DNA from: Halovivax ruber XH-70
GTDB taxonomy: Archaea; Halobacteriota; Halobacteria; Halobacteriales; Natrialbaceae
Reading direction: 5' to 3'
Length of the DNA: 64,000 nt
Assembly: GCF_000328525.1 (NCBI RefSeq)
Contig: NC_019964.1
Location: 2,046,001-2,110,000 of the forward strand
Part shown: positions 18,927 to 28,882 of the stretch, in pieces
Layout of the letters: each line of letters begins with the position of its first letter
Position numbering within the stretch: the first letter of the stretch is position 1
Translations under genes and position numbers: made by a program
The notes under the pieces: model-generated
Databases searched by the model: none
Told to the model about the DNA's origin: nothing
What the model saw: only the letters and a program-made list of their open reading frames with translations

Positions 18927-20235
18927 TGGTCTCACCCGAGTTGGCTCCCTCACTCGGAGGGGAATCGGATGCAACCGATCGACCGGTCGCAGTGTCGACC
19001 GCCTGCGAGTCTGCATCCCGACCAGCCACCGGACGGACGTCGGTCGGGCTCGCGTCGTCTGCGAAGTAATCCGCTGGAAGTGCGAGATCTTCGCTGTAGG
19101 TCAGGTCGGTGAGGACACACCGCGCTTCGTGATTCGGTGAGTCGTTCGCCTCGTTCATCGACGGATGTTCGAGACACGCCTCCATCGCCTTCGGACACCG
19201 GTCTGCGAAGTAACAGCGATCGTCCATCTCGTGATCCAACAGGCTCGGGACGTTCCCCGGAATCGGCGTGAGTCTATCGCCCATGGTGTCCAGATCCGGA
19301 ACGCTGCCGAGCAGCCCTTTCGTATACGGATGAACAGGTCGATCGAACACGTCTTCGAGCGTCCCCTGCTCGACGATTTCACCGGCGTACATTACACCAA
19401 CGCGGTCGCACATGCGGGCGATGACTCCCAAATTGTGCGTGATGAGCAATATCGTCATTCCCGTCTCCGCCTGCAAATCAGAGAGGAGATCCAGAATCTG
19501 GGCCTGTATCGTCACGTCCAGTGCCGTCGTCGGCTCGTCGGCGATCAACACGTCGGGTTCGCCGGCCAGCGCTTGCGCGATCATCGCCCGTTGCAACATC
19601 CCCCCAGAGAACTCGTTCGGGTACTGGTCGGCTCGTTCGACGGGATCGGGAATGCCGACCTGCTCGAGCAGTTCGACCGCACGGTCCGTGCTGTCGTCGG
19701 TGACGAACTGCTTCGAGGGCAGCACGCCCGAGACGAGGTAGTTGCTGAACGAGTACATGTCGCCGCCCGTTCGGGCCCGCGTCGACCGTGGGTTCGCGCT
19801 CGCACGTCGCTGTACCTCGACGGCCTCCGCAATCTGTTCGCCGACCGTGAGACTCGGGTTGAAGCTGCTCTCCGGGTCCTGAAAGATCATGCTAAACGAC
19901 GTCCCACGGAGCGAATCCCAGATCGATTCGGGAACGTCGAGCAGGTCGACGAACTCGCCGTCGACGGCATCGGGGTAGTCCGCTGCCAGGTCCTCGGCGA
20001 GCGACGGCTTCCGGTACTCGATCGATCCCGACGTAATCTGTCCGGGAGATTCGACGAGATCCATGAGCGAGAGGGCGGTGACACTCTTGCCGCTCCCGCT
20101 CTCCCCGACGATACCGAAGACCTCCCCCTGCTCGATCGAGAGGGAGAGGTCCGAGACGGCGTTTACCTGCCCCTCACTCGTGAAGAATCGCGTCGATAGG
20201 TTCTGAACGTTTAGAATTGATTCACTCATACTCAC
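18919..20235 (-). CDS. dppD: DppD/OppD-type ABC ATPase
   Basis: The 438-residue protein has Walker [15 protein letters not shown] near residue 42. The Q-loop [15 protein letters not shown] comes next, then a ~45-residue insertion ([16 protein letters not shown] onward). The signature is FSGGMLQR, Walker B is [12 protein letters not shown], and the switch His lies in LLITHNLG. The C-terminal peptide-transporter Fe-S/Zn-type motif ([18 protein letters not shown]) ends the core, followed by an acidic tail. It energises import with the DppF-type partner. Its ATG overlaps the dppC stop by 4 bp (ATGA) and its own stop overlaps dppF by 8 bp, so it is part of a tightly coupled operon. Confidence 0.93.
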   Translation of the reverse strand: MSMSESILNVQNLSTRFFTSEGQVNAVSDLSLSIEQGEVFGIVGESGSGKSVTALSLMDLVESPGQITSGSIEYRKPSLAEDLAADYPDAVDGEFVDLLDVPESIWDSLRGTSFSMIFQDPESSFNPSLTVGEQIAEAVEVQRRASANPRSTRARTGGDMYSFSNYLVSGVLPSKQFVTDDSTDRAVELLEQVGIPDPVERADQYPNEFSGGMLQRAMIAQALAGEPDVLIADEPTTALDVTIQAQILDLLSDLQAETGMTILLITHNLGVIARMCDRVGVMYAGEIVEQGTLEDVFDRPVHPYTKGLLGSVPDLDTMGDRLTPIPGNVPSLLDHEMDDRCYFADRCPKAMEACLEHPSMNEANDSPNHEARCVLTDLTYSEDLALPADYFADDASPTDVRPVAGRDADSQAVDTATGRSVASDSPPSEGANSGETNE

Positions 20236-21233
20236 ACACCTCGTTCGCCGCCTTCGATGTTCGGATCCAGTGCATCACGCAGCCAGTCACCGAGTAGGTT
20301 GACGCCGATGATCGCCAGCATGATACCGATCCCGGGCACGACCGAAATCCACCAGCTCGACTGGAGAAGGTCCTGCCCGCGCTCGATATCGTACCCCCAG
20401 GAGAGCGTCGTCCCGGAGAACCCGAGATAGGCGAGCGACGCCTCTAACAGGATAACCGCCGCGACCTGGATCGTCGCCAGGACGATGATCGGCGTGAGAC
20501 TGTTCGGGAGGATATGCGTGGCGAGGATCTTCGCATCGCTCATGCCGTAGCTCTTGCTCGCTTTGACGTACTCGGCGTTACGCAACGAGATGGCCTCACC
20601 GCGTGCGACACGAGCGAACCAGACCCAGATGACGAGGGCCGCGACGAGCGTGACAGAGCCCGGTATCGGAATACTCTCTGGCATCCCGGATACGACCCCC
20701 AGTTCGACGAATGGGTCGGGTATGTGTATTGGCGCCGACCCGAAGACGCCAATGAGCGCCAGTGCGAGGACCAGTGCCGGGAATGCGAGCATGATGTCAG
20801 CCAGTCGCATGAGCGTGTCGTCTACCTTCCCGCCGTAGTACCCGGCGACCAGTCCGATCGGGACGCCGATGAGGAGCGCGAGGAACGTCGCGAACACCGC
20901 AACCAGGACGGAAACGCGAGCCCCGTAGAGGAAGCGCGAGAAGACGTCCTGGCCGACGTTGTTCGTCCCGAGGATGTGTTCGCTCGTCGGCTCGACGGTT
21001 GCCCTGGTGAATTCACCGTCTTCGGTGATCGGCGTCGACGTCTGGGTGAAGAGCGGTGGATACTCCGCACCTTCCTCGCTGTAGTACCCGGTTCGGGTCG
21101 GGTCGTGTGTCGCTAAGAGTGGGGCAAACGTCCCCAGCAGGATGATCACGACGAGCAACACGAGCCCGAGCTTTGGGAGAAAGCTGTTCGAAAACGTCTC
21201 TCTCAGGTTCGTTTTAACACGGTCAGAGATCAT
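20232..21233 (-). CDS. dppC: DppC/OppC-type ABC permease
   Basis: The 333-residue membrane protein has one N-terminal TM helix (LGLVLLVVIILLGTFAPLLA), a periplasm-side loop, and five TM helices carrying the binding-protein-dependent permease signature (EYVKASKSYGMSDAKILATH, which contacts the ATPase). The order and spacing match the DppC/OppC family for di-/oligopeptides or nickel. It overlaps dppB and dppD by 4 bp each (ATGA junctions). Substrate specificity cannot be read from the permease. Confidence 0.93.
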   Translation of the reverse strand: MISDRVKTNLRETFSNSFLPKLGLVLLVVIILLGTFAPLLATHDPTRTGYYSEEGAEYPPLFTQTSTPITEDGEFTRATVEPTSEHILGTNNVGQDVFSRFLYGARVSVLVAVFATFLALLIGVPIGLVAGYYGGKVDDTLMRLADIMLAFPALVLALALIGVFGSAPIHIPDPFVELGVVSGMPESIPIPGSVTLVAALVIWVWFARVARGEAISLRNAEYVKASKSYGMSDAKILATHILPNSLTPIIVLATIQVAAVILLEASLAYLGFSGTTLSWGYDIERGQDLLQSSWWISVVPGIGIMLAIIGVNLLGDWLRDALDPNIEGGERGV

Positions 21234-22294
21234 TCGGTTCTCACCTGCGGATCGAGATATCGGTACGTCACGTCGACGACGATGTTGATGATGATGAACA
21301 TGACTGCGACGAACAGGATGATTCCCTGCATGAGCGGCCAGTCACGAATGCCGATGGCCCGGATCAACCGGAGTCCGAGTCCCGGCCAGTTGAACACCGT
21401 TTCCGTGATCACGGAGCCACCGAGCAGGGTCCCCATCTGGAGACCGAGCACGGTGATGATCGGAATCATCGTGTTGCGAAGGACGTGCTTGTATCGGATG
21501 AGAACATTCGGGAGCCCCTTCGCTTCCGTTGCCGTGACGTAGGGTTTGCCGAACTCGTCGATCATTCCACTGCGCGTCAACCGCGTGATGAGCGCCGTGA
21601 AGTACGTGCCAAGCGTTATCGCTGGCAACGTGATGTACTTGAGCCAGGTGAGTAACTCACCAGGCGATTGCTGGAAGATGAGCGTCGAGAACGCCTCTCC
21701 GAATCCGACAGCCCGTCGCTGCGTTGGGAACGAGAAGTACTCGAACCCGAGCGACCCCGGGAGCGTGAATCCCGATTCGGCAGAGATACGTATCACAGGG
21801 TATGGAATCCCGAACCTGACGCTGAAAATGAGGATGAGCATCAGGCCAAGCCAGAAGTTCGGCGTGCTGATTCCGAGCAAGGAAAACAGCGTCGCGCCGT
21901 AATCGGATGCCTCGCCCCGTCGTGTTGCGGAGATGACGCCGAGCGGAATCGCGATGGCGATAGCGACGATCGTGGCTGCGATCGTCAGTTCGAGTGTCGC
22001 CGGAACGCGTTCTAAGACCATCGCGGAGATCTCCCGTTCGGATTGCCACGAATAGCCCAGATCGCCGGTGAGCAACCCTTGCACGTAATCGACGTACTGG
22101 ACGAGTATCGGCCTGTCTAACCCCTCCTGTTCACGAACGAGTTCGATCGTCTCCTGGGTCGCCCCCTGACCGAGCATCAACGTCGCAGGATCACCGGGCG
22201 ACACGGCCCGCAAGGCGAAAAGAACGGTAACGACACCCCAGAGAACGAAGACACCCTGGGCCAGGCGGCGAACGAGGAATCTAGCAAATGTCAT
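21230..22294 (-). CDS. dppB: DppB/OppB-type ABC permease
   Basis: The 354-residue protein has six predicted TM helices. It begins with ARFLVRRLAQGVFVLWGVVTVLF, and the DppB hallmark P-G-D-P (SPGDPATLML) lies after TM1. The cytoplasmic EAA loop is PYVTATEAKGLPNVLIRYKH. It pairs with the DppC-type subunit to form the channel. It is the second gene of the operon, 52 bp after the solute-binding protein, and overlaps dppC by 4 bp. Confidence 0.93.
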   Translation of the reverse strand: MTFARFLVRRLAQGVFVLWGVVTVLFALRAVSPGDPATLMLGQGATQETIELVREQEGLDRPILVQYVDYVQGLLTGDLGYSWQSEREISAMVLERVPATLELTIAATIVAIAIAIPLGVISATRRGEASDYGATLFSLLGISTPNFWLGLMLILIFSVRFGIPYPVIRISAESGFTLPGSLGFEYFSFPTQRRAVGFGEAFSTLIFQQSPGELLTWLKYITLPAITLGTYFTALITRLTRSGMIDEFGKPYVTATEAKGLPNVLIRYKHVLRNTMIPIITVLGLQMGTLLGGSVITETVFNWPGLGLRLIRAIGIRDWPLMQGIILFVAVMFIIINIVVDVTYRYLDPQVRTE

Positions 22295-22346
22295 TATGGT
22301 GTAACTGAATGAATACTGATATCGATCGGGGACCGGCGGGCAACCG

Positions 22347-23954
22347 TTACTGGCTCATTTCCCAGACGTAGATCGACTCGTCTTCCCGAGGCTCCCACTC
22401 GATGGCCGAGTTGGCACCGTAAAGACTCTCTTGGGTGTGCAAGAAGACGAACGGCGCCTTCTCACGAGCGAGCGCGTTGACGTCCTGAAGGGCCTGCGTT
22501 CGTTCCTCGGGGTCTTCGATCTGCTGACTTTCGAGGATCGCATCGCTGAGTTCCTCGTCGTCGAACGTTCGGGACGGATTGTCGGGGATGGTGAAGAATC
22601 CCTGAACACCGTAATCAGTGTCCCCGGTGATCGTTCCCCAGCCGATCAGGTAGAACGGGATGTCGAACGAATCGGGGTCGACGCCGGCGGAGTTCGCGTC
22701 GGAGACCACACTGAACTCGACGGGATTGACGGAGCAGCTCACGTTCGAAAGCTGGTCGATGTGATCTGCGGCTGTCTCGGCGACGGCGACGTCGTTCAAG
22801 TAACGACCCTGTGGCGTCACCAGTTCGATCTCGACGCCACCGTAGCCGCTCTCCTCGACCAGGCTCTCGGCCATTCCAATATCCTGTTGGTACGGCTCGA
22901 GGTCCTCGTTGAACCCGTTGATACCCGGTGCGACCGGCTGACCGCGCGCCTCGCCAAACCCGTCGAGGACGTTTTCGACGATCGCCTGATTGTCCACAGC
23001 GTAGTTCATCGCCTGCCGGAACTCCAGACTGTCGAACGGTTCGACCGTGTTCTTCATCGGCAGGAAGATGTTGCGGAAACTGGTAACCGTCCGCATCCCG
23101 ATGCCATCGGTGTCGGCGACACGAGTGGCGTCGGTCGGCTGGATGTTCATCGTCACGTCGGTTTCGCCGGCCTCGAGAGCGTTCACCCGGCCGCTTGGCT
23201 CGCCGTTGGAATTGAACGTGACGCGCTCGAACGGTGGTTCGTCACCCCAGTAGTCGTCGAACCGCTCAAGAACGATCTCTTCACCGGAGGTGAAGTCGAC
23301 CACTTCGTACGGACCGGTGCCGTTGAAATCGTCGGCACTCGAACCGGAGATCGCACCGTTCTCCGCGTCGTGGTTGTCGATTGCCCACTGCATGTTGATC
23401 GCACGAGCGTAGTTCCCGAACTCGAACTCCGCGAGGCCAGGTGCCGCACCGTAATTGATCGCGACGGTGGTCTCGTCGACCGCTTCGGCGCCTTCGATCG
23501 AACCGAGGCCGAACGCCCCGATGTCGCTTACGACACCCATGTCGTTGTCGACTGTCCGATTGATCGTCCACGCGACGTCTTCGGCCGTGAGGTCGTCGCC
23601 GTTGTGGAAGACGACGTCGTCCCGGAGCGTGACGTTCGTCGTGCCACCACCCTGAATCTCCCAGTCTTCCGCGACCCGGGCAAAAATCCCCTCACCGGGT
23701 TCGAAATTGAACAGTGGTTCGTAGATGTGGTCGTAAATGTTGAAGTAATCACCCGTAATGTGATCGAGCGGATCGATCACGTCGGGGAACTGGGTCACAG
23801 TGATCGTGATTTCCTCGATATCACCATCATCGTCACCACCGTCTCCTCCCTCGATACACCCGGCCATCGCAAGGAGGCCCGAGGCGCCGGCCAAGGTACC
23901 GCTGTATCGAAGCACCGATCGACGATCAATAGTTGGGTTGTCAGCACCCTGCAT
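22347..23954 (-). CDS. dppA: Tat-exported lipoprotein, family 5 peptide-type solute-binding protein
   Basis: The 535-residue protein starts at the ATG at 23952-23954 and opens with a Tat signal, DRRSVLRYSGTLAGASG, ending in the lipobox LAMAGC. The mature protein therefore starts with a lipid-anchored Cys outside the cell. The mature part is the class C (family 5) binding-protein fold: ITVTQFPDVIDPLDH, then DVVFHNGDDLTAEDVAWTI, which is the family signature. It delivers peptide-like or metal-chelate substrate to the DppBC channel. A TATA box 27-36 bp upstream gives a leaderless mRNA. In-frame sequence further upstream lacks signal features and lies before the promoter's start site. Confidence 0.93.
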   Translation of the reverse strand: MQGADNPTIDRRSVLRYSGTLAGASGLLAMAGCIEGGDGGDDDGDIEEITITVTQFPDVIDPLDHITGDYFNIYDHIYEPLFNFEPGEGIFARVAEDWEIQGGGTTNVTLRDDVVFHNGDDLTAEDVAWTINRTVDNDMGVVSDIGAFGLGSIEGAEAVDETTVAINYGAAPGLAEFEFGNYARAINMQWAIDNHDAENGAISGSSADDFNGTGPYEVVDFTSGEEIVLERFDDYWGDEPPFERVTFNSNGEPSGRVNALEAGETDVTMNIQPTDATRVADTDGIGMRTVTSFRNIFLPMKNTVEPFDSLEFRQAMNYAVDNQAIVENVLDGFGEARGQPVAPGINGFNEDLEPYQQDIGMAESLVEESGYGGVEIELVTPQGRYLNDVAVAETAADHIDQLSNVSCSVNPVEFSVVSDANSAGVDPDSFDIPFYLIGWGTITGDTDYGVQGFFTIPDNPSRTFDDEELSDAILESQQIEDPEERTQALQDVNALAREKAPFVFLHTQESLYGANSAIEWEPREDESIYVWEMSQ

Positions 23955-23980
23955 ACACCATCCATGAGCGGACCGGCTAC

Positions 23981-23990
23981 TTATATATAT
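23981..23990 (-). promoter_or_regulatory. TATA box of the peptide ABC operon
   Basis: On the minus strand the element reads ATATATATAA, ending 27 bp before the solute-binding-protein ATG. Archaeal transcription starts about 25 bp downstream of the TATA box, so the mRNA would begin at or a few bases before the start codon (leaderless). Confidence 0.75.
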
Positions 23991-24149
23991 TGGATTTGTG
24001 CATACAATACACAACTCACTGTCTGTTCAGTTACGATTTCGGACGGTCCCGAGGGGGCAACTGATTCCGACGTACCTGTCCGTTTCGAACACCTTCTCGC
24101 CGTGCAACACGCCCGTACAGTTAAGGCAATCCGGACCTGATCCAGCAAT

Positions 24150-24773
24150 ATGGCCGCTCACGGCCGTCCCGCCCTACGGGATCTCTTCGACGAGTCGCCG
24201 ACACCGCACATCGCCCACCACCCCCGGACCCACCACCGGGACTTCTACGTCGCCTCCGACGGATCGTTCCGGAGCGACCGCGGCGGGCTCGGTGCGGTGA
24301 TCGAGACGCGAGATGGGGCCCGCGTCGCTCGAGTCTCGCGACCGGACTCCCCACCGGACAACAACGTCGCCGAGTTCCGGGCGCTTCACCTCGGCCTCGA
24401 CGTGCTCGCCGCCAGAGCGCCGCCGAACGCCAGCGTCGGCATCCTCGTCGACCACGACGAGCTCGCGAGTAACGTCAACAGCGCCATCCTCGCCGGCCGG
24501 CACCCGGACGGACGGCCACCGCGACCGTTCTCCGTTCCAACGGCGAGCCGAAATCACTGGCGTGGCATTCGGGCCCGGCTCACCGGGTTCGGCGACGTCA
24601 GAGCCGCCCGCATCGATAGCGACGACAACCCGGCCCACCCGCTCGCCAACGCCCCCGACCAGTACCGACACGTCAACCGCGAACCGTTGCGGTGTGTGCG
24701 CCCGGATCCCGTCGAGTCGACGACGAACGGCTACCTCCCGCCATCCCGTGCGAACCGAAACGTGAGTCAATAA
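24150..24773 (+). CDS. RNase H-like protein
   Basis: The 207-residue protein shows the RNase HI catalytic layout. The first Asp is in FYVASDGSFRSDRGGLGAV (about residues 32-50), and the Glu is in DNNVAEFRALHLGLDVL (about 72-88). The next Asp is in GILVDHDEL, and the final Asp is in RIDSDDNPAHPLAN. A basic tail follows. Such proteins cut the RNA strand of RNA-DNA hybrids; haloarchaeal copies are stand-alone like this one. The ATG at 24150 follows the divergent promoter region of the ABC operon. The downstream PAP2 gene is convergent. Confidence 0.78.
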   Translation: MAAHGRPALRDLFDESPTPHIAHHPRTHHRDFYVASDGSFRSDRGGLGAVIETRDGARVARVSRPDSPPDNNVAEFRALHLGLDVLAARAPPNASVGILVDHDELASNVNSAILAGRHPDGRPPRPFSVPTASRNHWRGIRARLTGFGDVRAARIDSDDNPAHPLANAPDQYRHVNREPLRCVRPDPVESTTNGYLPPSRANRNVSQ

Positions 24774-24812
24774 TCGCGCCGTCGGTGATCGTCGGCCAGA
24801 GCTCGACCGTCG

Positions 24813-25544
24813 TCAGTCGGCCGAGAGTGGTCGACTCGCCGACACAGGTCCGACTCGTTCTGCAGCCACCCACCCCGTCGCCCCACCGACACAGCCGAGA
24901 AACGCCGCGATACCGTCCGTACTCGCGCCGGTCACGATCAGTGCGATCACGCCGAAGACCGCTGCGGCCCCGAGCGCCCGTCGCGGGTCACCGTCGAGGA
25001 CGACGCCGGCGACGACGAGGAACCCGACCGCGAGGGCGACCGACACGACTACGTCGGCCAGATAGTGCACGCCGAGGACGAGTCTGGAGACGGCGACCAG
25101 CCCGACGATCGACGACGCGACGAGGAGTCGCGTCCCTCGGCGCCCGGTCCGACCCCAGATCGCCAGCGCACCCCACAGAAGCGCCGCAGCCATCGTGTGT
25201 CCACTCGGGAAGCCGTGCCCATGACGGCCGATCGCCTGCAGCTCGGTAGGTGGACGATCGGCCGCCACGACGGTCTTCAGGATCAGGGTGAACGCGAGGC
25301 CACCGAGAACGACGCCGACGAGGAACGCCGTCCGATCGGAGACGAGGCGCTCGCGTGAATCGCGTCGTCCCCGCCGGATATCGACGAGCACCGCGACGGC
25401 GAGTCCACCGACGATGACCGCAAGGTCGCCGAGCAGCGTCACCGCGTCGGCGAGCGGGACGAGCCACTCCGGGGCCGACTCGCGGAGCATGCGCGTCACG
25501 CCAGCGTCTCTGAGGGAAGTCACGGCTGCTGGCTCGATACTCAT
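24813..25544 (-). CDS. PAP2-family membrane phosphatase
   Basis: The protein of about 243 residues has six TM helices and all three phosphatidic-acid-phosphatase motifs in order: K-x6-R-P (KTVVAADRP), P-S-G-H (GFPSGHTMAA) and S-R-x5-H-x3-D (SRLVLGVHYLAD). The His residues form and hydrolyse a phospho-enzyme on the outer face of the membrane. Likely substrates are lipid or isoprenyl (di)phosphates, for example recycling of the polyprenyl carrier. The start is the ATG at 25542-25544; the frame upstream is Ser-rich and not hydrophobic. Confidence 0.88.
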   Translation of the reverse strand: MSIEPAAVTSLRDAGVTRMLRESAPEWLVPLADAVTLLGDLAVIVGGLAVAVLVDIRRGRRDSRERLVSDRTAFLVGVVLGGLAFTLILKTVVAADRPPTELQAIGRHGHGFPSGHTMAAALLWGALAIWGRTGRRGTRLLVASSIVGLVAVSRLVLGVHYLADVVVSVALAVGFLVVAGVVLDGDPRRALGAAAVFGVIALIVTGASTDGIAAFLGCVGGATGWVAAERVGPVSASRPLSAD

Positions 25545-25754
25545 CGTGGAGCTACTTATGTGTCGCTCCGTCCAGGAGGAGTCGGGCGCCTGCACCAGAG
25601 ACAGCGGCCTCCTGTTGGGAGAAACGATGAATTTGTCGAGAGGTACTGGAACAAAACACTACTCGTCACGGCACTCGGTCGCAATATTTTCAAAACTGGG
25701 AGAATCAGATGGGAAACCTTTACTCTCCCCTCTGAGTAGCCGCGCCTGACTACG

Positions 25755-27239
25755 ATGTCATCAGGGTCGACAGATGGGCAGGGCGACACGGGTGGAATCG
25801 CCGAGTACTTCGACTTCGACGAGTACGGAACTGACTTGCGGACCGAGACCATCGCCGGGCTGACGACGTTCCTCGCGATGGCCTACATCATCGTCGTTAA
25901 TCCGTCGATCATCGCGCCGGCGATAATGGGCGAGTATCCCGATGCAATCGAGCCCGGGATGACGACGACTATCAACGGAGAGACCTTCGTCTACGGCGAG
26001 GTGGTGCAGATGCTCACTGTCGTGACGATCCTCGCGTCGGTGATCGCAATCCTCGTAATGGCGTTGTACGCCAACCGGCCGTTCGGCCTTGCGCCGGGGA
26101 TGGGGCTGAACGCCTTCTTTACGTTTACTGTCGTACTCTTGCTGGGCGTTCCGTGGCAAGTTGCGCTGGCTGCGGTGTTCGTCGAAGGGATCGTCTTCAT
26201 CGTTCTCACTGCCGTCGGCGCCCGTCGGTACATTATCGAACTGTTCCCGGAACCAGTGAAATTCGCAGTCGGTGCGGGGATCGGGGTTTTCCTCCTCTTT
26301 CTCGGATTTCAGGAGATACAGGTCGTCACCGGTGATCCCGAGACACTCGTCACGCTCGGGAACGTGCTCCAGTCACCAGTTGCCGCGGCAGGCCTCGCTG
26401 GCCTCGTTCTGACACTATTGCTGTACGCTCGCGGGATCACCGGGTCGATCGTCATCGGCATCCTGCTAACCGCCGTGGGCGCCTGGCTCGCGACCTTCGC
26501 CGGCCTCGTCGAGCGCGGGACCATCACGCCGACCGAGGAGGAGGTCGTGACGAGCGTGCAATACGACTTCACGCCGCTCGTCTACGAGTTCGTCGACGGC
26601 CTCGGGATGATCACCGAGGATCCGCTCGTCTTCGCACTCGTCGTTTTCACCTTCTTCTTCGTCGACTTCTTTGACACCGCCGGGACGCTTATCGGTGTCT
26701 CGCAGATCGGTGGCTTCCTCGACCAAGAGGGAGATCTCCCGGACATCGACAAACCGCTGATGGCGGACGCCGTGGGAACGACTGCCGGCGCCGCTATGGG
26801 CACCTCGACCGTGACAACATACATCGAATCCTCGGCGGGAGTCGAGGAAGGCGGCCGGACCGGCTTCACCGCACTCGTTGTCGGCGCACTATTCGCACTC
26901 TCGTTGGTTCTAGTCCCAGTCGTCACGGCAATTCCGACGTTCGCCACGTACATCGCTCTCGTCGTCGTCGGGATCATCATGCTCCAGGGCGTCGCCGACA
27001 TCGACTGGCAGGACCCAGCCTGGGCAATCTCCGCCGGCCTCACGATCACCGTCATGCCACTGACGACGTCGATCGCCAACGGACTCGCCGCCGGGATTAT
27101 CAGCTACCCGCTCGTGAAATCTGCAAAAGGTGAGGCCCGTGATGTCTCGATCGGACAGTGGATACTCGCGGTTGCAGTCGTCGCCTACTACGGTGTCTAT
27201 TTCGCGGTGCAAGCCGGCGACGTTACCTTCACGCTGTAG
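25755..27239 (+). CDS. NCS2-family purine (adenine/guanine/hypoxanthine) permease
   Basis: The 494-residue protein belongs to the AzgA/PbuG branch of NCS2: FDFDEYGTDLRTETIAGLTTFLAMAYIIVVNP at the N-terminus, the GLNAFFTF motif, and the FVDFFDTAGTLIG substrate-site helix, with GTSTVTTYIESSAGVEEGGRTG following. About 12-14 TM helices are predicted. It imports a purine base with protons or sodium. The N-terminal 20 residues are a cytosolic tail. The ATG at 25755 follows a 210-bp spacer after the divergent PAP2 gene. No purine-metabolism gene is adjacent. Confidence 0.92.
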   Translation: MSSGSTDGQGDTGGIAEYFDFDEYGTDLRTETIAGLTTFLAMAYIIVVNPSIIAPAIMGEYPDAIEPGMTTTINGETFVYGEVVQMLTVVTILASVIAILVMALYANRPFGLAPGMGLNAFFTFTVVLLLGVPWQVALAAVFVEGIVFIVLTAVGARRYIIELFPEPVKFAVGAGIGVFLLFLGFQEIQVVTGDPETLVTLGNVLQSPVAAAGLAGLVLTLLLYARGITGSIVIGILLTAVGAWLATFAGLVERGTITPTEEEVVTSVQYDFTPLVYEFVDGLGMITEDPLVFALVVFTFFFVDFFDTAGTLIGVSQIGGFLDQEGDLPDIDKPLMADAVGTTAGAAMGTSTVTTYIESSAGVEEGGRTGFTALVVGALFALSLVLVPVVTAIPTFATYIALVVVGIIMLQGVADIDWQDPAWAISAGLTITVMPLTTSIANGLAAGIISYPLVKSAKGEARDVSIGQWILAVAVVAYYGVYFAVQAGDVTFTL

Positions 27240-27326
27240 GCGAAGCAACGCTCTACGAGGACGTTTCTCGATTTATTTCGGATGGATAACCGACGCGCTC
27301 TTTCCCGTCGCGGTCCTGTGTCACGT

Positions 27327-27578
27327 ATGGCCGACATCACGTACTACGAACTCCCCGGCTGTCCGTTCTGTGCGATGGTTCGCACCAAACTCGACGAGCT
27401 CGGGCTTGACTACGAGACGATCGAAGTGCCCGCCGCCCATCACGAGCGAACGCGCGTCCAGGAGGTGAGCGGCCAGACCGGCGTGCCAGTCATCACCGAC
27501 GAGGCCCACGATGTCGTCGGCATGCCCGAGAGCAGCGACATCGTCGCGTACCTGGAGGAGACCTACGGCGACGCGTGA
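27327..27578 (+). CDS. Glutaredoxin-like / GST N-terminal-domain thiol protein
   Basis: This small 83-residue thioredoxin-fold protein has the redox motif CPFC at residues 11-14 (LPGCPFCAMV). The cis-Pro loop is TGVPVI and the C-terminal signature is GMPESSDIVAYLE. It is probably a glutaredoxin-like electron carrier; haloarchaea use gamma-glutamylcysteine rather than glutathione. I choose the ATG at 27327 because the upstream 15 codons do not belong to the fold. It stands alone downstream of the purine permease. Confidence 0.88.
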   Translation: MADITYYELPGCPFCAMVRTKLDELGLDYETIEVPAAHHERTRVQEVSGQTGVPVITDEAHDVVGMPESSDIVAYLEETYGDA

Positions 27579-27718
27579 GAGCGACGCGAGGCGTGTGTAC
27601 TAGCGGTGCTTCTGCCAGCGAACGAGTAACCGTTCTGCGGACGAGTACCGAGAGTAGCAGGGTCAGGTTCGAGTGAAATCGGTTGGAGCACGTACTCCTG
27701 TGCAGCCAAATTGGAATC

Positions 27719-27988
27719 TCACCGACCGTACAGCGCGTAGATCATGACGAGAAACCCGGCACCGATCAGGAGGCTCTCGACGAGCAATCCGGCGGTGAGG
27801 CCGATACCGACGATGTGGTGTAAGAAGCCGACCAGCGTCGTTCCCACCGTGATGACGAGGAGGCCGACCGCGAAGTACTGGAGGCCGTCCATTCCCGTCT
27901 GGCGGTACGCTCGATAGGCGAGCAGCGCGACCGTACTGCCGAGGACGAGCAGGCCGACCTTCACGACGACGAGGAGTGGCTGGAGCAT
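27719..27988 (-). CDS. Small three-TM haloarchaeal membrane protein (DUF7521-like)
   Basis: The protein of about 89 residues consists of three hydrophobic helices (LLVVVKVGLLVLGSTVALLA; FAVGLLVITVGTTLVGFLHH; GLLVESLLIGAGFLVMIYAL) joined by short loops. A GTG at 27994 overlapping the upstream stop is an alternative start. It forms an overlapping pair with the winged-helix regulator, an arrangement often seen in haloarchaea. I infer a sensor or accessory membrane partner of the regulator; no activity is known. Confidence 0.75.
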   Translation of the reverse strand: MLQPLLVVVKVGLLVLGSTVALLAYRAYRQTGMDGLQYFAVGLLVITVGTTLVGFLHHIVGIGLTAGLLVESLLIGAGFLVMIYALYGR

Positions 27989-27993
27989 CGTCA

Positions 27994-28539
27994 CTAGGAA
28001 TCAGCCCCTGGGGAGTCGCCGGCTGTAGTGTCGGCAGCGGACTCGCGGTCGTCGGCACCATCACTCGTCTCGTCACGTACACCGTCGCCGTCGGACGACG
28101 ATTTCATCCCGGCCCAGAACGCCGCCATGCGATCGGTCGGATCCGCGGGCGGGCGCTCGATCGCCAGGTCGAACTCGTCATCCTCGTCGATCTCGATCGA
28201 GATCGACGTGACGTCGCGCTCGTACAGCGTGGCGTTCGGGCCGTCACGTCTGATCTCGGTGTACTCGGTCACCAGCGCGGCCTCACTGAGTTGCTCCAGT
28301 TTTCGATAGACCGTCGAACGGGGCAGTCCGCTCTCCTCGCACAACTCGGCCGCAGACGTCGGTCGGTGGAGACACGCGAGCATGGCGCGACAGTCCGCGT
28401 CCTCGATCGTCGTGAGGACAGCCTCGAGCGACGGCGTCCGATCGGTCTCGTCTGATCCGCCGGTCATCGATCGAGCGGGGTCTCCCTGGCGTGATGCGAA
28501 CGGGGACCAGCGGTCCCAGCCGGTGGGTGTTTCAGTCAT
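27994..28539 (-). CDS. Winged-helix transcriptional regulator (ArsR/TrmB-like)
   Basis: The protein of about 181 residues has a winged helix at residues 40-100: VLTTIEDADCRAMLACL, ELCEESGLPRSTVYRKLEQL (recognition helix), then the wing LVTEYTEIRRDGPNATLYERD. An acidic middle part and a Ser/Asp-rich disordered tail follow. It is cotranscribed with the small membrane protein that follows (start and stop overlap). The start is the ATG at 28537-28539; a GTG four codons upstream is less likely. Targets are unknown. Confidence 0.82.
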   Translation of the reverse strand: MTETPTGWDRWSPFASRQGDPARSMTGGSDETDRTPSLEAVLTTIEDADCRAMLACLHRPTSAAELCEESGLPRSTVYRKLEQLSEAALVTEYTEIRRDGPNATLYERDVTSISIEIDEDDEFDLAIERPPADPTDRMAAFWAGMKSSSDGDGVRDETSDGADDRESAADTTAGDSPGADS

Positions 28540-28882
28540 GTGGGCCGTCACCAGTCGGTGGTCAGTGGCCGATACCTCGCACTCGGTCGGGTTGGGTCCA
28601 TCGATGTCGATCTGATCCGAATCGGCCCATGCTGACCGAGAGCCTGTCGAAACCGGGACTCCGACGTCCGTGCTCGGCAGGACAGAGGATGGCCACCCCT
28701 ATAGCGCACCGGTCGAATCCCAGTCCGCTGGACAACTGCCTCGGAACAGGTGACCCAGCTGGGACTGAGACGGGACGGGCGAGAGATACGATGGACGGAG
28801 AAACACGGCGGACGGCCGACCCATCCAGTTTCGGTCAGGAACAGCCGAAAAACCGGTGCGGGTCGTTCCGGTGACCCAGTGG
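28540..28882. other. Intergenic region between two same-strand regulators
   Basis: About 340 bp with no gene that I can support on either strand. It must hold the promoter of the winged-helix gene at its left end and the transcription end of the HTH gene at its right end. Confidence 0.5.

Noticed and set aside
22431-24140. 569-residue open frame opposite the solute-binding-protein gene
   Set aside because: Runs antisense through the signal peptide and promoter of a clear lipoprotein gene; no domain and shadow-type composition.
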